Of a DNA stretch of 64,000 bases, positions 52,191 to 61,177 are shown one piece after another. The DNA comes from Brevibacillus porteri. Lineage in GTDB: Bacteria > Bacillota > Bacilli > Brevibacillales > Brevibacillaceae. The stretch spans positions 1 to 64,000 of the forward strand of contig NZ_PXZO01000017.1 of NCBI RefSeq assembly GCF_003013475.1, written 5' to 3'. The position numbers were made by a program, and so were the translations under genes. Numbering within the stretch: the stretch's first letter is position 1; the number at the start of each line of letters is the position of its first letter. A model generated the notes under the pieces. That model searched no databases and had not been told where the DNA came from. It saw nothing but the letters and a program-made list of their open reading frames with translations.

Positions 52191-52221
52191 GTTAGAGAAA
52201 TCAGGACTGTAAAACGTTTCA
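52191..52221 (-). promoter_or_regulatory. Candidate autoregulatory ECF promoter
   Basis: Minus-strand TGAAAC, 17 bp, then TCTCTAAC. The -35 and the TCTAAC part match ECF promoters of the TGAAAC...CGTCTAAC type; the CG of the -10 is not conserved. Confidence 0.45.
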
Positions 52222-52291
52222 CATTTTTTACCGAAATGAAAAAAGCCTGCTCTCATAGTCTACCGGAGACTACGGAAACAGACTCTATCCG

Positions 52292-53524
52292 TTACACTTT
52301 TTTCAACACGATGACTGCGTTATGACCGCCAAAGCCAAAGGAATTGGACATGCCGATGGTGAGGGTAGCTCTGCGGGCTGTATTTGGCACATAGTCCAGA
52401 TCGCAGGCCGGGTCTTGCTCCTCCTGATTGATCGTCGGGGGAATGATTCCTTCCTGCAAGCTCTTAATCAGGGCGATCGCCTCCGCACCCCCGGCTGCAC
52501 CAAACATATGACCAGTCATCGATTTGTTGGCGGTGATCGGTACACGGTAAGCATCCTCGCCAAACAGCTTTTTGATCGCCAATGTCTCGGAGCGATCTCC
52601 GATTTCTGTGCTGGTAGCGTGCGCACTGATGACATCCACATCTGTCGTTTGCACCCCTGCTTCCTGGAGGGCCCATTTCATCGCGCGATAGGGACCGATT
52701 CCTTCTGGATGTGTCGCCACCATATGATAGGCATCAGAGCTTGCCCCGTAGCCAATCACCTCGGCATACATGCGGGCGTTTCGTTTCTTGGCGTGTGATT
52801 CTGATTCCAAAATCACAATTCCAGCACCCTCTGCCATGACAAACCCATCCCGCTTGGAATCAAATGGCCGACTCGCTCCTGCTGGATCATCATTTCTCGT
52901 TGACAATGCCGTCGCATTGCTAAAGCTGGCGAGAGATATGTCCGTCACTGCGGCCTCAGAACCCCCTGCGATGACGATATCCGCCCCGCCCGATCGAATG
53001 AGCCGGAAAGCCTCGCCGATGGACGTATTCCCAATCGAGCAAGCAGTAACAGGGGACATCGTCGGCCCGTACAGACCGTACTTGATGCTGATCATCGCTG
53101 CTGCCATGTTGGAGATGAGCATGGGAACTAGCGTCGGGCTAATCCGCTCTGGACCTCGCTCACGCAGGACATCATGCTGCTCAAGGAGCGTCTCTACCCC
53201 ACCAATGCCAGAACCTACATATACCCCGATTCGCTCGCGGTCCAACTCGTCCAGCCGAAGCTCTGCATCCTCTAGCGCTTCTTCTACAGCAGCAAGGGCA
53301 AACTGGCAAAAGCGATCCATTCGTCGCGCCTCTTTGCGCCCAAACCGCTCTACCGGATCAAAATCTCGCACCAAACCGGCGATTTTCGTTTTATTACGTG
53401 CTGTATCAAAAGTGTCAATATGCGAGATTCCAGACTTCCCTTGGACGAGACTGTTCCAAAACTGCTTTACTGTATTCCCTATTGGGGAAATCACTCCCAT
53501 ACCTGTAACAACGACTTTTTCCAT
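52292..53524 (-). CDS. fabF: 3-oxoacyl-ACP synthase II (FabF-type)
   Basis: About 410 residues with the full condensing-enzyme triad: Cys in SPVTACSIGNTSIGEA (about 163), His in SAHATSTEIGDRSE (about 300), His in ANKSMTGHMFGAAGG (about 338), plus the C-terminal glycine loop NSFGFGGHN. It elongates acyl-ACP in fatty acid synthesis. It stands alone, outside the main fab cluster, and diverges from an MmyB-like regulator, so it is more likely a specialised paralogue than the housekeeping enzyme. AGGAGG precedes the ATG at 53524. Confidence 0.93.
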   Translation of the reverse strand: MEKVVVTGMGVISPIGNTVKQFWNSLVQGKSGISHIDTFDTARNKTKIAGLVRDFDPVERFGRKEARRMDRFCQFALAAVEEALEDAELRLDELDRERIGVYVGSGIGGVETLLEQHDVLRERGPERISPTLVPMLISNMAAAMISIKYGLYGPTMSPVTACSIGNTSIGEAFRLIRSGGADIVIAGGSEAAVTDISLASFSNATALSTRNDDPAGASRPFDSKRDGFVMAEGAGIVILESESHAKKRNARMYAEVIGYGASSDAYHMVATHPEGIGPYRAMKWALQEAGVQTTDVDVISAHATSTEIGDRSETLAIKKLFGEDAYRVPITANKSMTGHMFGAAGGAEAIALIKSLQEGIIPPTINQEEQDPACDLDYVPNTARRATLTIGMSNSFGFGGHNAVIVLKKV

Positions 53525-53581
53525 GATAAGCCTCCTATTCAAGTGCCTTATGGGAATCATCTTGTCACACGGGTTATCCTA

Positions 53582-53619
53582 TTACAAGTTGTTGTTTATC
53601 CTAGTATAATGAGTACTAG
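53582..53619 (+). promoter_or_regulatory. Promoter of the MmyB-like gene with overlapping inverted repeat
   Basis: TTACAA-N17-TATAAT (53582-53610) is a good sigma-A promoter. CTAGTA-N7-TACTAG (53601-53619) covers its -10 and is a candidate autoregulatory operator. Confidence 0.6.
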
Positions 53620-53659
53620 TCTAACAAACTTAACCAGTTGAGGAAATGGAGAGTGTACC

Positions 53660-54523
53660 ATGAATCAGCAAACGCGTTTGCAAGCACTGTCTACTTTTTT
53701 GAAGGCGCAGCGCGCCAAAATCCTACCACAATCGGTCGGGCTGGCTCCTGGGACGCGCAGAAGAACCCCCGGGCTACGTAGAGAAGAGGTTGCTCAGCTT
53801 GCGGGGGTCAGCTCCACCTGGTATACATGGCTGGAACAAGGCCGCGACATCAAGGTCTCGCCTTCTGTTCTGGATGCGGTAGCGAGAGCCTTGCAGCTCA
53901 CCGTCGATGAGCGCAAATATTTGTATGCGCTGGCACTAGAGACAGGCACGGGAGTCGGGCAAGGTTTGCCAAAAGATGAACCGCCGAAGATCAATCCTGC
54001 CCTGAAACGAATCTTAAAAGAGTTGCGCTCGTGTCCAACCATCATTTCAGATCGACGCAGTCATATTGTGGGCTGGAACGAGGCAGCCGCACATGTCTTT
54101 CTCGATTTTGAACAAATCCCTTATGAAGAGCGAAATTTGATCCGCCTGGTGTTTACGCGAAAAGAATTGCGACGGCTGGCCGTTAACTGGGAGCATTTCG
54201 TCAGCGGCTTTCTCGCAATTTTTCGCGCGAATTATGGTCAGTATGTGGAGGACGAGTGGTATGAGCCGTTTTTAAGCGAAATGCGGCAGGTTCATCCCGA
54301 CTTTCACGATCTATGGGAGCAAAGCCGCGTCAGCTCAGCCCCGGAGGTTTTACTGGAATTCCGTCATGCAAAGGCAGGGAAAATGCTCTTTGATCTGACT
54401 TCGCTGCAAGTTTCCGGGAGCGCGGATTTGCAGTGCAGCATTTACACGCCTGACCCGAATTCTGCAACGGAGACAAAGCTGCGGCAGCTGATTGATCGGC
54501 CGGGTTCTTCTGTCCAACCATAA
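53660..54523 (+). CDS. XRE-type regulator with MmyB-like ligand-binding domain
   Basis: 287 residues. N-terminal helix-turn-helix (about 30-90: RRTPGLRREEVAQLAGVSSTWYTWLEQGRDI) and an MmyB-like PAS-fold ligand domain (about 110-275: IISDRRSHIVGWNEAAAHVF, NWEHFVSGFLAIFRANYGQYVEDEWYEPFL, HAKAGKMLFDLTSLQV). MmyB-like domains have been shown to hold fatty-acid-like ligands. Divergence from a FabF-type gene fits a regulator of lipid or polyketide-like metabolism. GGAGAG precedes the ATG. Confidence 0.9.
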   Translation: MNQQTRLQALSTFLKAQRAKILPQSVGLAPGTRRRTPGLRREEVAQLAGVSSTWYTWLEQGRDIKVSPSVLDAVARALQLTVDERKYLYALALETGTGVGQGLPKDEPPKINPALKRILKELRSCPTIISDRRSHIVGWNEAAAHVFLDFEQIPYEERNLIRLVFTRKELRRLAVNWEHFVSGFLAIFRANYGQYVEDEWYEPFLSEMRQVHPDFHDLWEQSRVSSAPEVLLEFRHAKAGKMLFDLTSLQVSGSADLQCSIYTPDPNSATETKLRQLIDRPGSSVQP

Positions 54524-54562
54524 AAAAAATAAGAAAATCTGGTTTGAGTCAACATGGTGGAG

Positions 54563-54774
54563 GAGAAGAAAAAGCACAGTTCTCTTCGACTCTGACACGC
54601 CAGCAGGGGGGATTGACTGTCCGTCTACACTTCAAAAAGGGGACCGTCGAGCCAAAGCCACCCTACGGGCGGAAGGTTCTCGAGGAAGAAGTGTTCGACA
54701 AACGTGGTCCCCTTTTTGAAGTTCCGACTGGGTAGGCGTTGTCAAGGCCTGCGAGCCCTGTGCTTTTTCTTCTC
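54563..54774. repeat. Nested inverted-repeat element (MITE-like or structured RNA)
   Basis: Three nested pairs of arms fold this 212-bp stretch onto itself: a perfect 17-bp outer pair (54563-54579 with 54758-54774), TGACACGCC with GGCGTTGTCA (54593-54601 with 54735-54744, one bulge), a perfect 17-bp inner pair (54629-54645 with 54706-54722), and GTCGA with TCGAC inside. It occupies most of the 340-bp gene-free gap 54524-54863. No convincing gene lies in it, although short open frames cross it. No target duplication is obvious. Confidence 0.75.
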
Positions 54775-54821
54775 ACTAGCCTTGTCCGTAGATCGAGGCC
54801 TTCTAAAACTTGCACGCAAAA

Positions 54822-54857
54822 GGAAAACCAGCCCAACGGCAAATGCCAGGGCTGGTC
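54822..54857 (-). terminator. Terminator of the citramalate synthase gene
   Basis: ACCAGCCC (54827-54834) pairs with GGGCTGGT (54849-54856), with TTTTCC following on the minus strand. Confidence 0.85.
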
Positions 54858-54863
54858 TCTTTA

Positions 54864-56486
54864 TTAATGATTTACAATCCCTACGCGCGTCCCGGAGGAA
54901 GCAAGGCTTCCGACTTCCTCGCAACCTTCCTTCCAAAGCAAGTAACGGATACTGTCTGCCAGCGCTTCCCAGCTCGCCTCGATGACGTTGGTGGAGACGC
55001 CGACTGTGCTCCACTTTTCGCCGTTGCTCGAGGATTCGATTAGGACACGTACTTTTGCGGCAGTCGCGCCGTTTTCATCCAAGACACGCACCTTGTAATC
55101 TTCTAGCTGCATTTTTGCAATGCACGGGTAGTAGCCTTCCAATGCTTTTCGCATGGCATTGTCCAGTGCGTTCACCGGACCATTGCCATCAGCTGCCGTA
55201 TGAACAGACTCCCCGTTCACACGCAGCTTCACAGTCGCCTCCGACGTGATCGATTGGACGGCTGCCTTTTCCAGCATGATTTTGAAGGAGTCCAGCTTGA
55301 ACAGGTTTTTCAGCTTTCCAGAGGCTTCCAGCAGCATCAGTGTTAGCGAAGCCTCTGCTCCTTCGTATTGATAGCCTTGGAATTCGCGCTCTTTGATGTG
55401 TGTAATGATTTCTCTCGCCTTTTCGCGATCCAGCGACAGATCGATCTCCAGCTCTTCCATTTTGGCGAGCAAATTGCTTTGTCCTGCGAGCTCTGAGACG
55501 AGTACGCGACGTTTGTTTCCGATGTTTTCTGGCTCGATGTGCTCGTACGTTTTCGGGTCGCGCATCACGGCACTTACGTGAATACCACCCTTGTGAGCAA
55601 AAGCACTATAACCGACAAACGGTTGGTTGTTCGGCATCGTCATGTTGGCAATTTCCGCTACATAGCGCGACAGCTGTGTCAGCTCCTGCAATTGATCAGT
55701 GCTCACACAGTGAAAGCCGAGCTTGAGCTGCAAATTCGGAACCACGGAGATCAGGTTGACGTTCCCACAGCGCTCACCGATGCCATTAATGGTTCCTTGT
55801 ACTTGCTGTGCGCCCGCTTGAATCGCAGCTAGCGCATTGGCAACTGCCACTCCACTGTCATTATGCGGATGGATGCCTACAGGCGTCCGTAGATGGCCCA
55901 CAGTCGTTTTGACAATATCATAGACTTCATGCGGCAGTGTCCCACCATTTGTATCACAGAGAACAATCCAGTCAGCTCCAGCTTCTTCTGCCGCTTCCAG
56001 CACCCGCAATGCGTAGCGCGGATTCGCCTTGTACCCATCGAAGAAATGCTCTGCCAAAAAGAGAGTCGTCAGTCCGTTTTCTTTTAAAAATGCGACCGAA
56101 TCAGCGACCATGCGCACGTTTTCTTCCAATGTCGTCTTGAGAGCATCCGTCACGTGCAAGTCCCATGATTTCCCGAAAATCGCCGCCGCGCCTACCCCGC
56201 TTAAGATCAACGCTTGCAGATTGTCATCATCCGCCGCTGCTACATTCGGTCTACAGGTACTACCAAAAGCCGTTACCTTTGCGTGCTGCAGCGGAATCTC
56301 CCGGATACGCTCAAAAAAAGCCATGTCCTTTGGATTGCTGCCTGGCCAACCGCCTTCAATAAAATCGATACCAAACTGATCCAGCCGCAGTGCGATCTTT
56401 ATCTTGTCTTCTACCGACAGGCTGATCCCTTCTCCCTGCGTACCATCTCGCAGGGTCGTATCATACAGATACACCTTGCTATTCAT
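54864..56486 (-). CDS. cimA: (R)-citramalate synthase
   Basis: 540 residues. HMGL-like TIM barrel (about 4-280) with DTTLRDGTQGEGIS (metal and catalytic Arg-Asp), EGGWPGSNPKD, and the zinc His-x-His site in GIHPHNDSGVAVANALAAIQAGA; a C-terminal LeuA dimer/allosteric domain (about 390-530). EGGWPGSNPKD and the GEGIS variant set it apart from isopropylmalate and homocitrate synthases. It condenses pyruvate and acetyl-CoA to citramalate, the threonine-independent route to 2-oxobutyrate for isoleucine. GGTGGAG precedes the ATG. It is monocistronic, away from leu/ilv genes. Confidence 0.93.
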   Translation of the reverse strand: MNSKVYLYDTTLRDGTQGEGISLSVEDKIKIALRLDQFGIDFIEGGWPGSNPKDMAFFERIREIPLQHAKVTAFGSTCRPNVAAADDDNLQALILSGVGAAAIFGKSWDLHVTDALKTTLEENVRMVADSVAFLKENGLTTLFLAEHFFDGYKANPRYALRVLEAAEEAGADWIVLCDTNGGTLPHEVYDIVKTTVGHLRTPVGIHPHNDSGVAVANALAAIQAGAQQVQGTINGIGERCGNVNLISVVPNLQLKLGFHCVSTDQLQELTQLSRYVAEIANMTMPNNQPFVGYSAFAHKGGIHVSAVMRDPKTYEHIEPENIGNKRRVLVSELAGQSNLLAKMEELEIDLSLDREKAREIITHIKEREFQGYQYEGAEASLTLMLLEASGKLKNLFKLDSFKIMLEKAAVQSITSEATVKLRVNGESVHTAADGNGPVNALDNAMRKALEGYYPCIAKMQLEDYKVRVLDENGATAAKVRVLIESSSNGEKWSTVGVSTNVIEASWEALADSIRYLLWKEGCEEVGSLASSGTRVGIVNH

Positions 56487-56604
56487 GTTTCTTCTCCACC
56501 TGTTCTGTTATTTTTCTGAATAATCACATCATTCAAACCGTTAGACGATACCCAGTATACCACAGCCCAAATGGAAAGAAAACGCAGGAAAATAGAGGTT
56601 TTTT

Positions 56605-57444
56605 CTATGTCCGTGGGGTGCGGACAAATGCGACGGTTTGTTTGATCGCAGCTTCCAACGCAGCCGATGTTCCTGCAAACGGATGACGCGTGTTAAATGT
56701 ATGATCTCCGCCTTCTATCCAGTGCAGCTCGCTGTTTTTGGCAGCCTGATGAATTCTTTTTGCGCCCTCTACCAGACGGACATAATCTTTTTCTCCTGTG
56801 ATGATGCACAGTGGTTGTTCCATATTAGAAACACGTTCCAAAATATCGTATTGTTGGCGATTGCTGTCCACGTCCTCGATCACGACTCTCGTGATTGGCA
56901 TATCTTGACCGGTTCGGGCATTCGCTATGTATCCGACGCCTGTCTCTTCTATTTGTTGGCGCAGCTTCTCGTCGAACAAATCGACATGGGCGATTCCGTT
57001 CCAGGTCACAATCCCTGCCACATGCGGGTTATTTGCTCCGAATAAAATCGCATCACCGCCGCCCTTGCTATGTCCCAATACGTACAGCTTCGTTTTGTCC
57101 ACAGAATCGGGTACAGGAAGCTCGCCAGACAAAATCCGTTCCGTCAACGCTTGCAAATCAGCCAGTTCACGCGCATACGTATTGCGCCCGAATTTCTCCA
57201 GCTCATCGAACTCCGTCAAGCTCTCCCCTACGCCATTGCAGCTAAAGTTAAAGCGAATCGTGGTAATGCCTTGCTTGGCGAGCTCATCGGCTACGTAGGG
57301 AAAGCTTCCCCAATCCTTGAAGCCTTTAAAGCCATGGCAAAATAGCAGTAGCGGCTGTGCTGAACCCGCCGCTTCCTCCGTATGAATGTCTCCTCGCAGC
57401 GTCAACTCCTCGTCGAGTGCGATGGAAAATGATTGCTTTTGCAT
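56605..57444 (-). CDS. Alpha/beta hydrolase family protein
   Basis: 279 residues. The alpha/beta hydrolase core shows the oxyanion loop LLFCHGFKGFKDWGSFPYVADELA, nucleophile elbow GHSKGGGDAILFG (about residue 129), an acid after strand 6 (ITGEKDYV) and the catalytic His in EGGDHTFNTRHPF. This resembles dienelactone hydrolase- and BAAT-like esterases. There is no signal peptide. The substrate is unknown. GAGGTG precedes the ATG. Confidence 0.88.
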   Translation of the reverse strand: MQKQSFSIALDEELTLRGDIHTEEAAGSAQPLLLFCHGFKGFKDWGSFPYVADELAKQGITTIRFNFSCNGVGESLTEFDELEKFGRNTYARELADLQALTERILSGELPVPDSVDKTKLYVLGHSKGGGDAILFGANNPHVAGIVTWNGIAHVDLFDEKLRQQIEETGVGYIANARTGQDMPITRVVIEDVDSNRQQYDILERVSNMEQPLCIITGEKDYVRLVEGAKRIHQAAKNSELHWIEGGDHTFNTRHPFAGTSAALEAAIKQTVAFVRTPRT

Positions 57445-57514
57445 GTGCGTTTCACCTCTTGTGCATTTTTTTATTATTATGCCGTGTCCCCCTCTGAAAA
57501 GAAACGGAAATACC

Positions 57515-57545
57515 CAAAAAAAGAACCTTCCTCTATGGAAGATCC
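57515..57545 (-). terminator. Terminator overlapping the YheC/D stop codon
   Basis: The minus-strand CTTCC/GGAAG stem contains the stop codon in its loop and is followed by seven T residues. Confidence 0.6.
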
Positions 57546-58639
57546 CTCAGTCGCTCAGACTTCTCTTTATTAACGAGATACAACGCATACTCCAACGGCC
57601 GTCGAACCGCCATCTTATATCGCTTGTGCTGATGCATCTGCTTGAAAATTTCTCTGCCTGGCTTCGGATTGATTTCGATAATCCACACCTTCCCGTGAAC
57701 ATCAATCCCCAGATCAAAGCCAAACTCCATCATCAGGCCGAAATGCTCTTCAATGCGTGTGACAGTCTTGCTCGCGAGCTCCTTGCATTCCAGCACAATC
57801 CGCTCTGCCATTTCTTGACCAAATCGTTTGACCAAAAAGGAAACAGCAGGCAAAGCGGTTCCTCCCCCATGCAAATTCGAGGTGGACGATTGTATCGGCC
57901 CAACGCGAATGCCCATCCCGGTCAAACACCACTGACCCTTCCCGTCCTTTTGCACGAGAAGGCGAGCATCAACTGTTCGCTTGGGAACCAGCGACAACCG
58001 TAGCCCCTGTTGAAGAAAAAACTGCTCGTTTCCGCTCTTCTCATTCTTCATCCAATGCTCCAGCCGCTCGCACACCTCTGTGAGCGTCGCCAGTTTTTCG
58101 CAGCTTTTGGCTTGCTTCTTGGTCCTGCCATGCAAAAGGTAGCGACCTGCTCGTTTCTCCACACGCAGTATGCTTCTCCCACCTGTGCCGTTTGTCGGCT
58201 TGAGATAAACTAGACGATGATCGGCAAGCATCGCATCAAGCGTTTTTCTGTCGTAGGGGAGTGTTTCAGGAAGCCAGCGCTGTAGCTCAGGATCTTGTAT
58301 CAAAATCTGATGAACGACATATTTGTTCGAGAAGCGGTTATTCGCATAACGAAACCAGTCTTGCTTGCGAAATGGCAAATAGGCACGATGCTTGGGCAAT
58401 GGATAGTAGCGATAACGGTCGATGACAATATCGGGCCAGGCAAAACACTCTTGTCTCCACTTCGTGCCATCTGGTACAAAACCGTTGATCCGCTTTTCTG
58501 CAAACTGGACATCTTGTGGGCTAAACAAAAAAACCTCTGCCCCCATTTCTCTCCCTTCCTCAACCAGCCTTCGTAAAAAGCCGGGCTCGACAAAGCCTGA
58601 TTCTCCTCGGTAGGTCAGTACGCCTATCCGTTTTCTCAC
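57533..58639 (-). CDS. YheC/YheD family endospore coat-associated ATP-grasp protein
   Basis: About 368 residues. ATP-grasp fold typical of the YheC/YheD coat-associated family: FRYANNRFSNKYVVHQIL, VYLKPTNGTGGRSILRVEKR (ATP lid, about 160-180), and GFDLGIDVHGKVWIIEINPKPGREIFKQM (metal-binding ENP-type motif near 320-345). In B. subtilis relatives are spore-coat proteins, and the peptide or glutamate ligase activity is not established. I chose the GTG at 58639, with GGGAGGGAG upstream; the in-frame extension has no homology. It supports an endospore-forming host. Confidence 0.9.
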   Translation of the reverse strand: MRKRIGVLTYRGESGFVEPGFLRRLVEEGREMGAEVFLFSPQDVQFAEKRINGFVPDGTKWRQECFAWPDIVIDRYRYYPLPKHRAYLPFRKQDWFRYANNRFSNKYVVHQILIQDPELQRWLPETLPYDRKTLDAMLADHRLVYLKPTNGTGGRSILRVEKRAGRYLLHGRTKKQAKSCEKLATLTEVCERLEHWMKNEKSGNEQFFLQQGLRLSLVPKRTVDARLLVQKDGKGQWCLTGMGIRVGPIQSSTSNLHGGGTALPAVSFLVKRFGQEMAERIVLECKELASKTVTRIEEHFGLMMEFGFDLGIDVHGKVWIIEINPKPGREIFKQMHQHKRYKMAVRRPLEYALYLVNKEKSERLRDLP

Positions 58640-58702
58640 CGAAAGGCCACTCCCTCCCTTGTTCAATTTTCTAGCTAGCCTCGTATAGCTTATGGTTGAA
58701 AG

Positions 58703-58740
58703 CAAAAAAAGCGCCTTTGTCCTATGTAGGCAAAAGCGCA
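58703..58740 (-). terminator. Terminator of the M20 amidohydrolase gene
   Basis: GCGCCTTTG pairs with CAAAAGCGC, with a T7 run on the minus strand. Confidence 0.85.
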
Positions 58741-58762
58741 TCTTTCATGAGTTTTCTTATTG

Positions 58763-59950
58763 TTAATGTGTTTCCAAATAGTGCAACGCTGTTCGTCCCA
58801 AGAGCTCGCCTGCGATCAGCATGGCGTCCTCGTCGATATCAAAGCGGGGATGGTGATGTGGATATGTCGCCAGTTTTTCCGGATTGCCTGCCCCTACGAA
58901 CAAGTAAGCGCCGGGCACCTTTTCCAAGTAGTAAGAAAAGTCCTCTCCACCCATCAACGGCTTCATCGATTCCACGCGACCAGCTCCGAATGCAGCAATG
59001 GCTGCCTCCTGTGCGATCGCTGCTTCTTTTTCATGGTTAATGACGGCTGGATACCCTCGATCGTAGACAACCGTAGCGCTGCCTCCCATCATGGCAGCTG
59101 TCCCCTCCGCAATTTCTGTCAGGCGCTGCTCCGCACGATCGCGGACGTCTGGCAAAAAGGTGCGGACAGTCCCTGTCAAACGACAGCTATCTGCGATGAT
59201 GTTCGTACTGTCTCCCCCATGGAACGTCCCCACGGTTACTACCACACTCTCTAATGGGCTGACGTTGCGGCTGGCAATTGTTTGGAGATGACCGACAATT
59301 TGTGAACCGATCACAATGGAGTCGACGGTTTCTTCTGGAACAGCACCGTGTCCTCCTCTTCCTTTGATCTCGATGGAAAAGTCGTCTGTATTCGCCATGA
59401 GCGGACCTGCACTAATATACACCTTGCCCACAGGGAACATCGACCAGAGATGAACCCCAAAGATCGCATCGACACCATCTACAGCACCATCCTGAACCAT
59501 TTGGGTAGCTCCACCCGGATTTTCCTCTTCCGCATGCTGAAAGACAAAGCGAATTTCTCCGGCAAACTGCTCACGATGTGCTGCCAACACAGAAGCGAGT
59601 CCTAACAGCTGAGAAGTGTGCGCATCATGTCCACACGCATGCATGACGCCAGGTACAGTAGATTTATACGGCACCTCTTTTTGATCCTGAATCGGCAATG
59701 CGTCAAAATCCGCACGCAACGCGACGACCTTTCCCGGGCGACCTCCGCGCAAAACGCCGATAACTCCTCTACCGCCCACGCCTGTGCGAACCTCATCAAA
59801 ATGAAGTCCTCTCAATATTTCGGCAATAAGGGCTGGGGTCTTCTCTTCTTGAAAGGAAAGCTCGGGATGCTGGTGCAGATGACGCCTCCAGCTAATGATT
59901 TGCGGCTCCATCTCTTTGAGCAGCTCTTTTAATTGTTCCTGCAAGGCCAT
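58763..59950 (-). CDS. M20D amidohydrolase (hippurate hydrolase/N-acyl amino acid type)
   Basis: About 395 residues, M20D subfamily. Metal-binding motifs: HQHPELSFQEEKT, ALRADFDALPIQDQKEVPYKS, HACGHDAHTSQLLG, VFQHAEEENPGGATQMVQDGA, FGVHLWSMFPVGKVYISAGPLMA. Members remove acyl groups from amino acids (hippurate, N-acetyl-diaminopimelate, auxin conjugates). The substrate cannot be fixed by motif alone; there are no lysine-pathway genes here. ATG chosen after GGGAGGA. Confidence 0.92.
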   Translation of the reverse strand: MALQEQLKELLKEMEPQIISWRRHLHQHPELSFQEEKTPALIAEILRGLHFDEVRTGVGGRGVIGVLRGGRPGKVVALRADFDALPIQDQKEVPYKSTVPGVMHACGHDAHTSQLLGLASVLAAHREQFAGEIRFVFQHAEEENPGGATQMVQDGAVDGVDAIFGVHLWSMFPVGKVYISAGPLMANTDDFSIEIKGRGGHGAVPEETVDSIVIGSQIVGHLQTIASRNVSPLESVVVTVGTFHGGDSTNIIADSCRLTGTVRTFLPDVRDRAEQRLTEIAEGTAAMMGGSATVVYDRGYPAVINHEKEAAIAQEAAIAAFGAGRVESMKPLMGGEDFSYYLEKVPGAYLFVGAGNPEKLATYPHHHPRFDIDEDAMLIAGELLGRTALHYLETH

Positions 59951-60025
59951 GGTTTTTATTCCTCCCACTGGATGCACCATTCTTCTTTCATCATAGCAGA
60001 ATCATGGGCCAAATGGGGAGCTTGA

Positions 60026-61024
60026 CTAATCCAGAGCGAGCATGCAGCGTTTTCGCTTCTCAAAAACCGCAAAGCTCGTATAGCCTACTCGCTTCAACTG
60101 CGCTCGAGCCTCGTCCAACTGCTGACCGACTTGATCAGGTGCAGTAGCGCTAGACGCCAAGGTAATGGGCACCTCATTCTGGAACAAAATTTCCAGAAAG
60201 CGATAACTGGGCGAAAATTCTCGGAGCGGACTCGCCAGACCGTAGCCTGTATTGATTTCCGTCGCAATCTCCCTGCGTCCAAGAGCTCGAGCCACACGCT
60301 GATAATACGGCAATAGTGCCGTTTCATCCGGTCGCACACCAAACGCTTTGATGCCATCGATATGGGCAATGACATCGAATAATTGCGATTCGATCGCCTG
60401 CTCCAGCTTATCAAAATAAAGGCTGTACAATCCGATTAGTTCCTGTCTTCCAAAGCGTTCTCGTGCATCCTGGATCGAATAGCCCCAGCCTTCCAGAAAA
60501 TGTACGGCCCCTATGCACACATCCCAAGGATATTGATTGATGACATGACGCAGTGTCTCTTCTCCACCTGAAAAATAATCCAGTTCAATCCCGACACGCA
60601 GGTCAATTCCGTCCTCCGCCCAACGAAGCCGCTCTTTTTGCATGAAAACAACAAAGCTGTCCAGAGAGTCATTTGCGACCTGACTCAGCCATTTGCGCTG
60701 CGCCGTCCCCAAGCGATCAGAGCCGATGTGCACATGCTGCTCGTAGTACGGCCGATACTCAAGAAAACGGTATAAGTGCTCCACCACGCAAACTTGCTGA
60801 ATCCCCGCCTGTTTGGCACGTAATCGATACAATTCAAGCCAGTCCCGTGAATACGGGCCTTGTTGAAGGCGCTCAGCCAACCCATTGGTCAGCATACTAG
60901 CCCATTTTCGGCTCCCCTTCACTTCGGCATGCTCCACAAGGGGACGCAATGATTCCGCTTGCTTGAGCAACCAGTCCAGCGAATACGGCCCTTCCTCCAG
61001 ATGGACGTGAAAGTCTACCTTCAT
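60026..61024 (-). CDS. PHP-domain phosphoesterase, histidinol-phosphatase-like
   Basis: About 332 residues. The PHP metal site is built from VDFHVHLEEG (HxH at the N-terminus), the VVEHLYRF segment, GIELDYF, CIGAVHFLEGWG, and DVIAHIDGIK. This resembles HisK/HisJ-type histidinol-phosphate phosphatases, but a conserved insertion (about 30-70) makes it longer than usual. It is not in a his operon, so another phosphoester may be the substrate. AAGGAGGTGA precedes the ATG. Confidence 0.82.
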   Translation of the reverse strand: MKVDFHVHLEEGPYSLDWLLKQAESLRPLVEHAEVKGSRKWASMLTNGLAERLQQGPYSRDWLELYRLRAKQAGIQQVCVVEHLYRFLEYRPYYEQHVHIGSDRLGTAQRKWLSQVANDSLDSFVVFMQKERLRWAEDGIDLRVGIELDYFSGGEETLRHVINQYPWDVCIGAVHFLEGWGYSIQDARERFGRQELIGLYSLYFDKLEQAIESQLFDVIAHIDGIKAFGVRPDETALLPYYQRVARALGRREIATEINTGYGLASPLREFSPSYRFLEILFQNEVPITLASSATAPDQVGQQLDEARAQLKRVGYTSFAVFEKRKRCMLALD

Positions 61025-61142
61025 CCCGATCACCTCCTTGGGTTCGTCCCTGCTATTTTCTATCGTTTATATGCTTGTGGTTCCATACATATGTCGAGTA
61101 TTCACATGACGAACGACCAAGCAAAAGAGGTGAAAAAAGAAC

Positions 61143-61170
61143 AAAAAAATGCCTCAGCAACGAGGCATTT
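61143..61170 (-). terminator. Terminator of the thyA-folA operon
   Basis: AAATGCCTC pairs perfectly with GAGGCATTT across a 6-nt loop, with seven T residues on the minus strand. Confidence 0.92.
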
Positions 61171-61177
61171 TCGATTA

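Noticed and set aside
52235-52290. A possible fabF terminator (AGTCT/AGACT arms near the stop)
   Set aside because: The arms are short and alternative pairings compete; the T-run is 20 nt away from the best stem, so I did not list it.
54544-54735. A short open frame within the nested inverted-repeat element
   Set aside because: Its codons are dictated by the repeat arms, there is no proper ribosome binding site, and the pairing explains the sequence better than coding.
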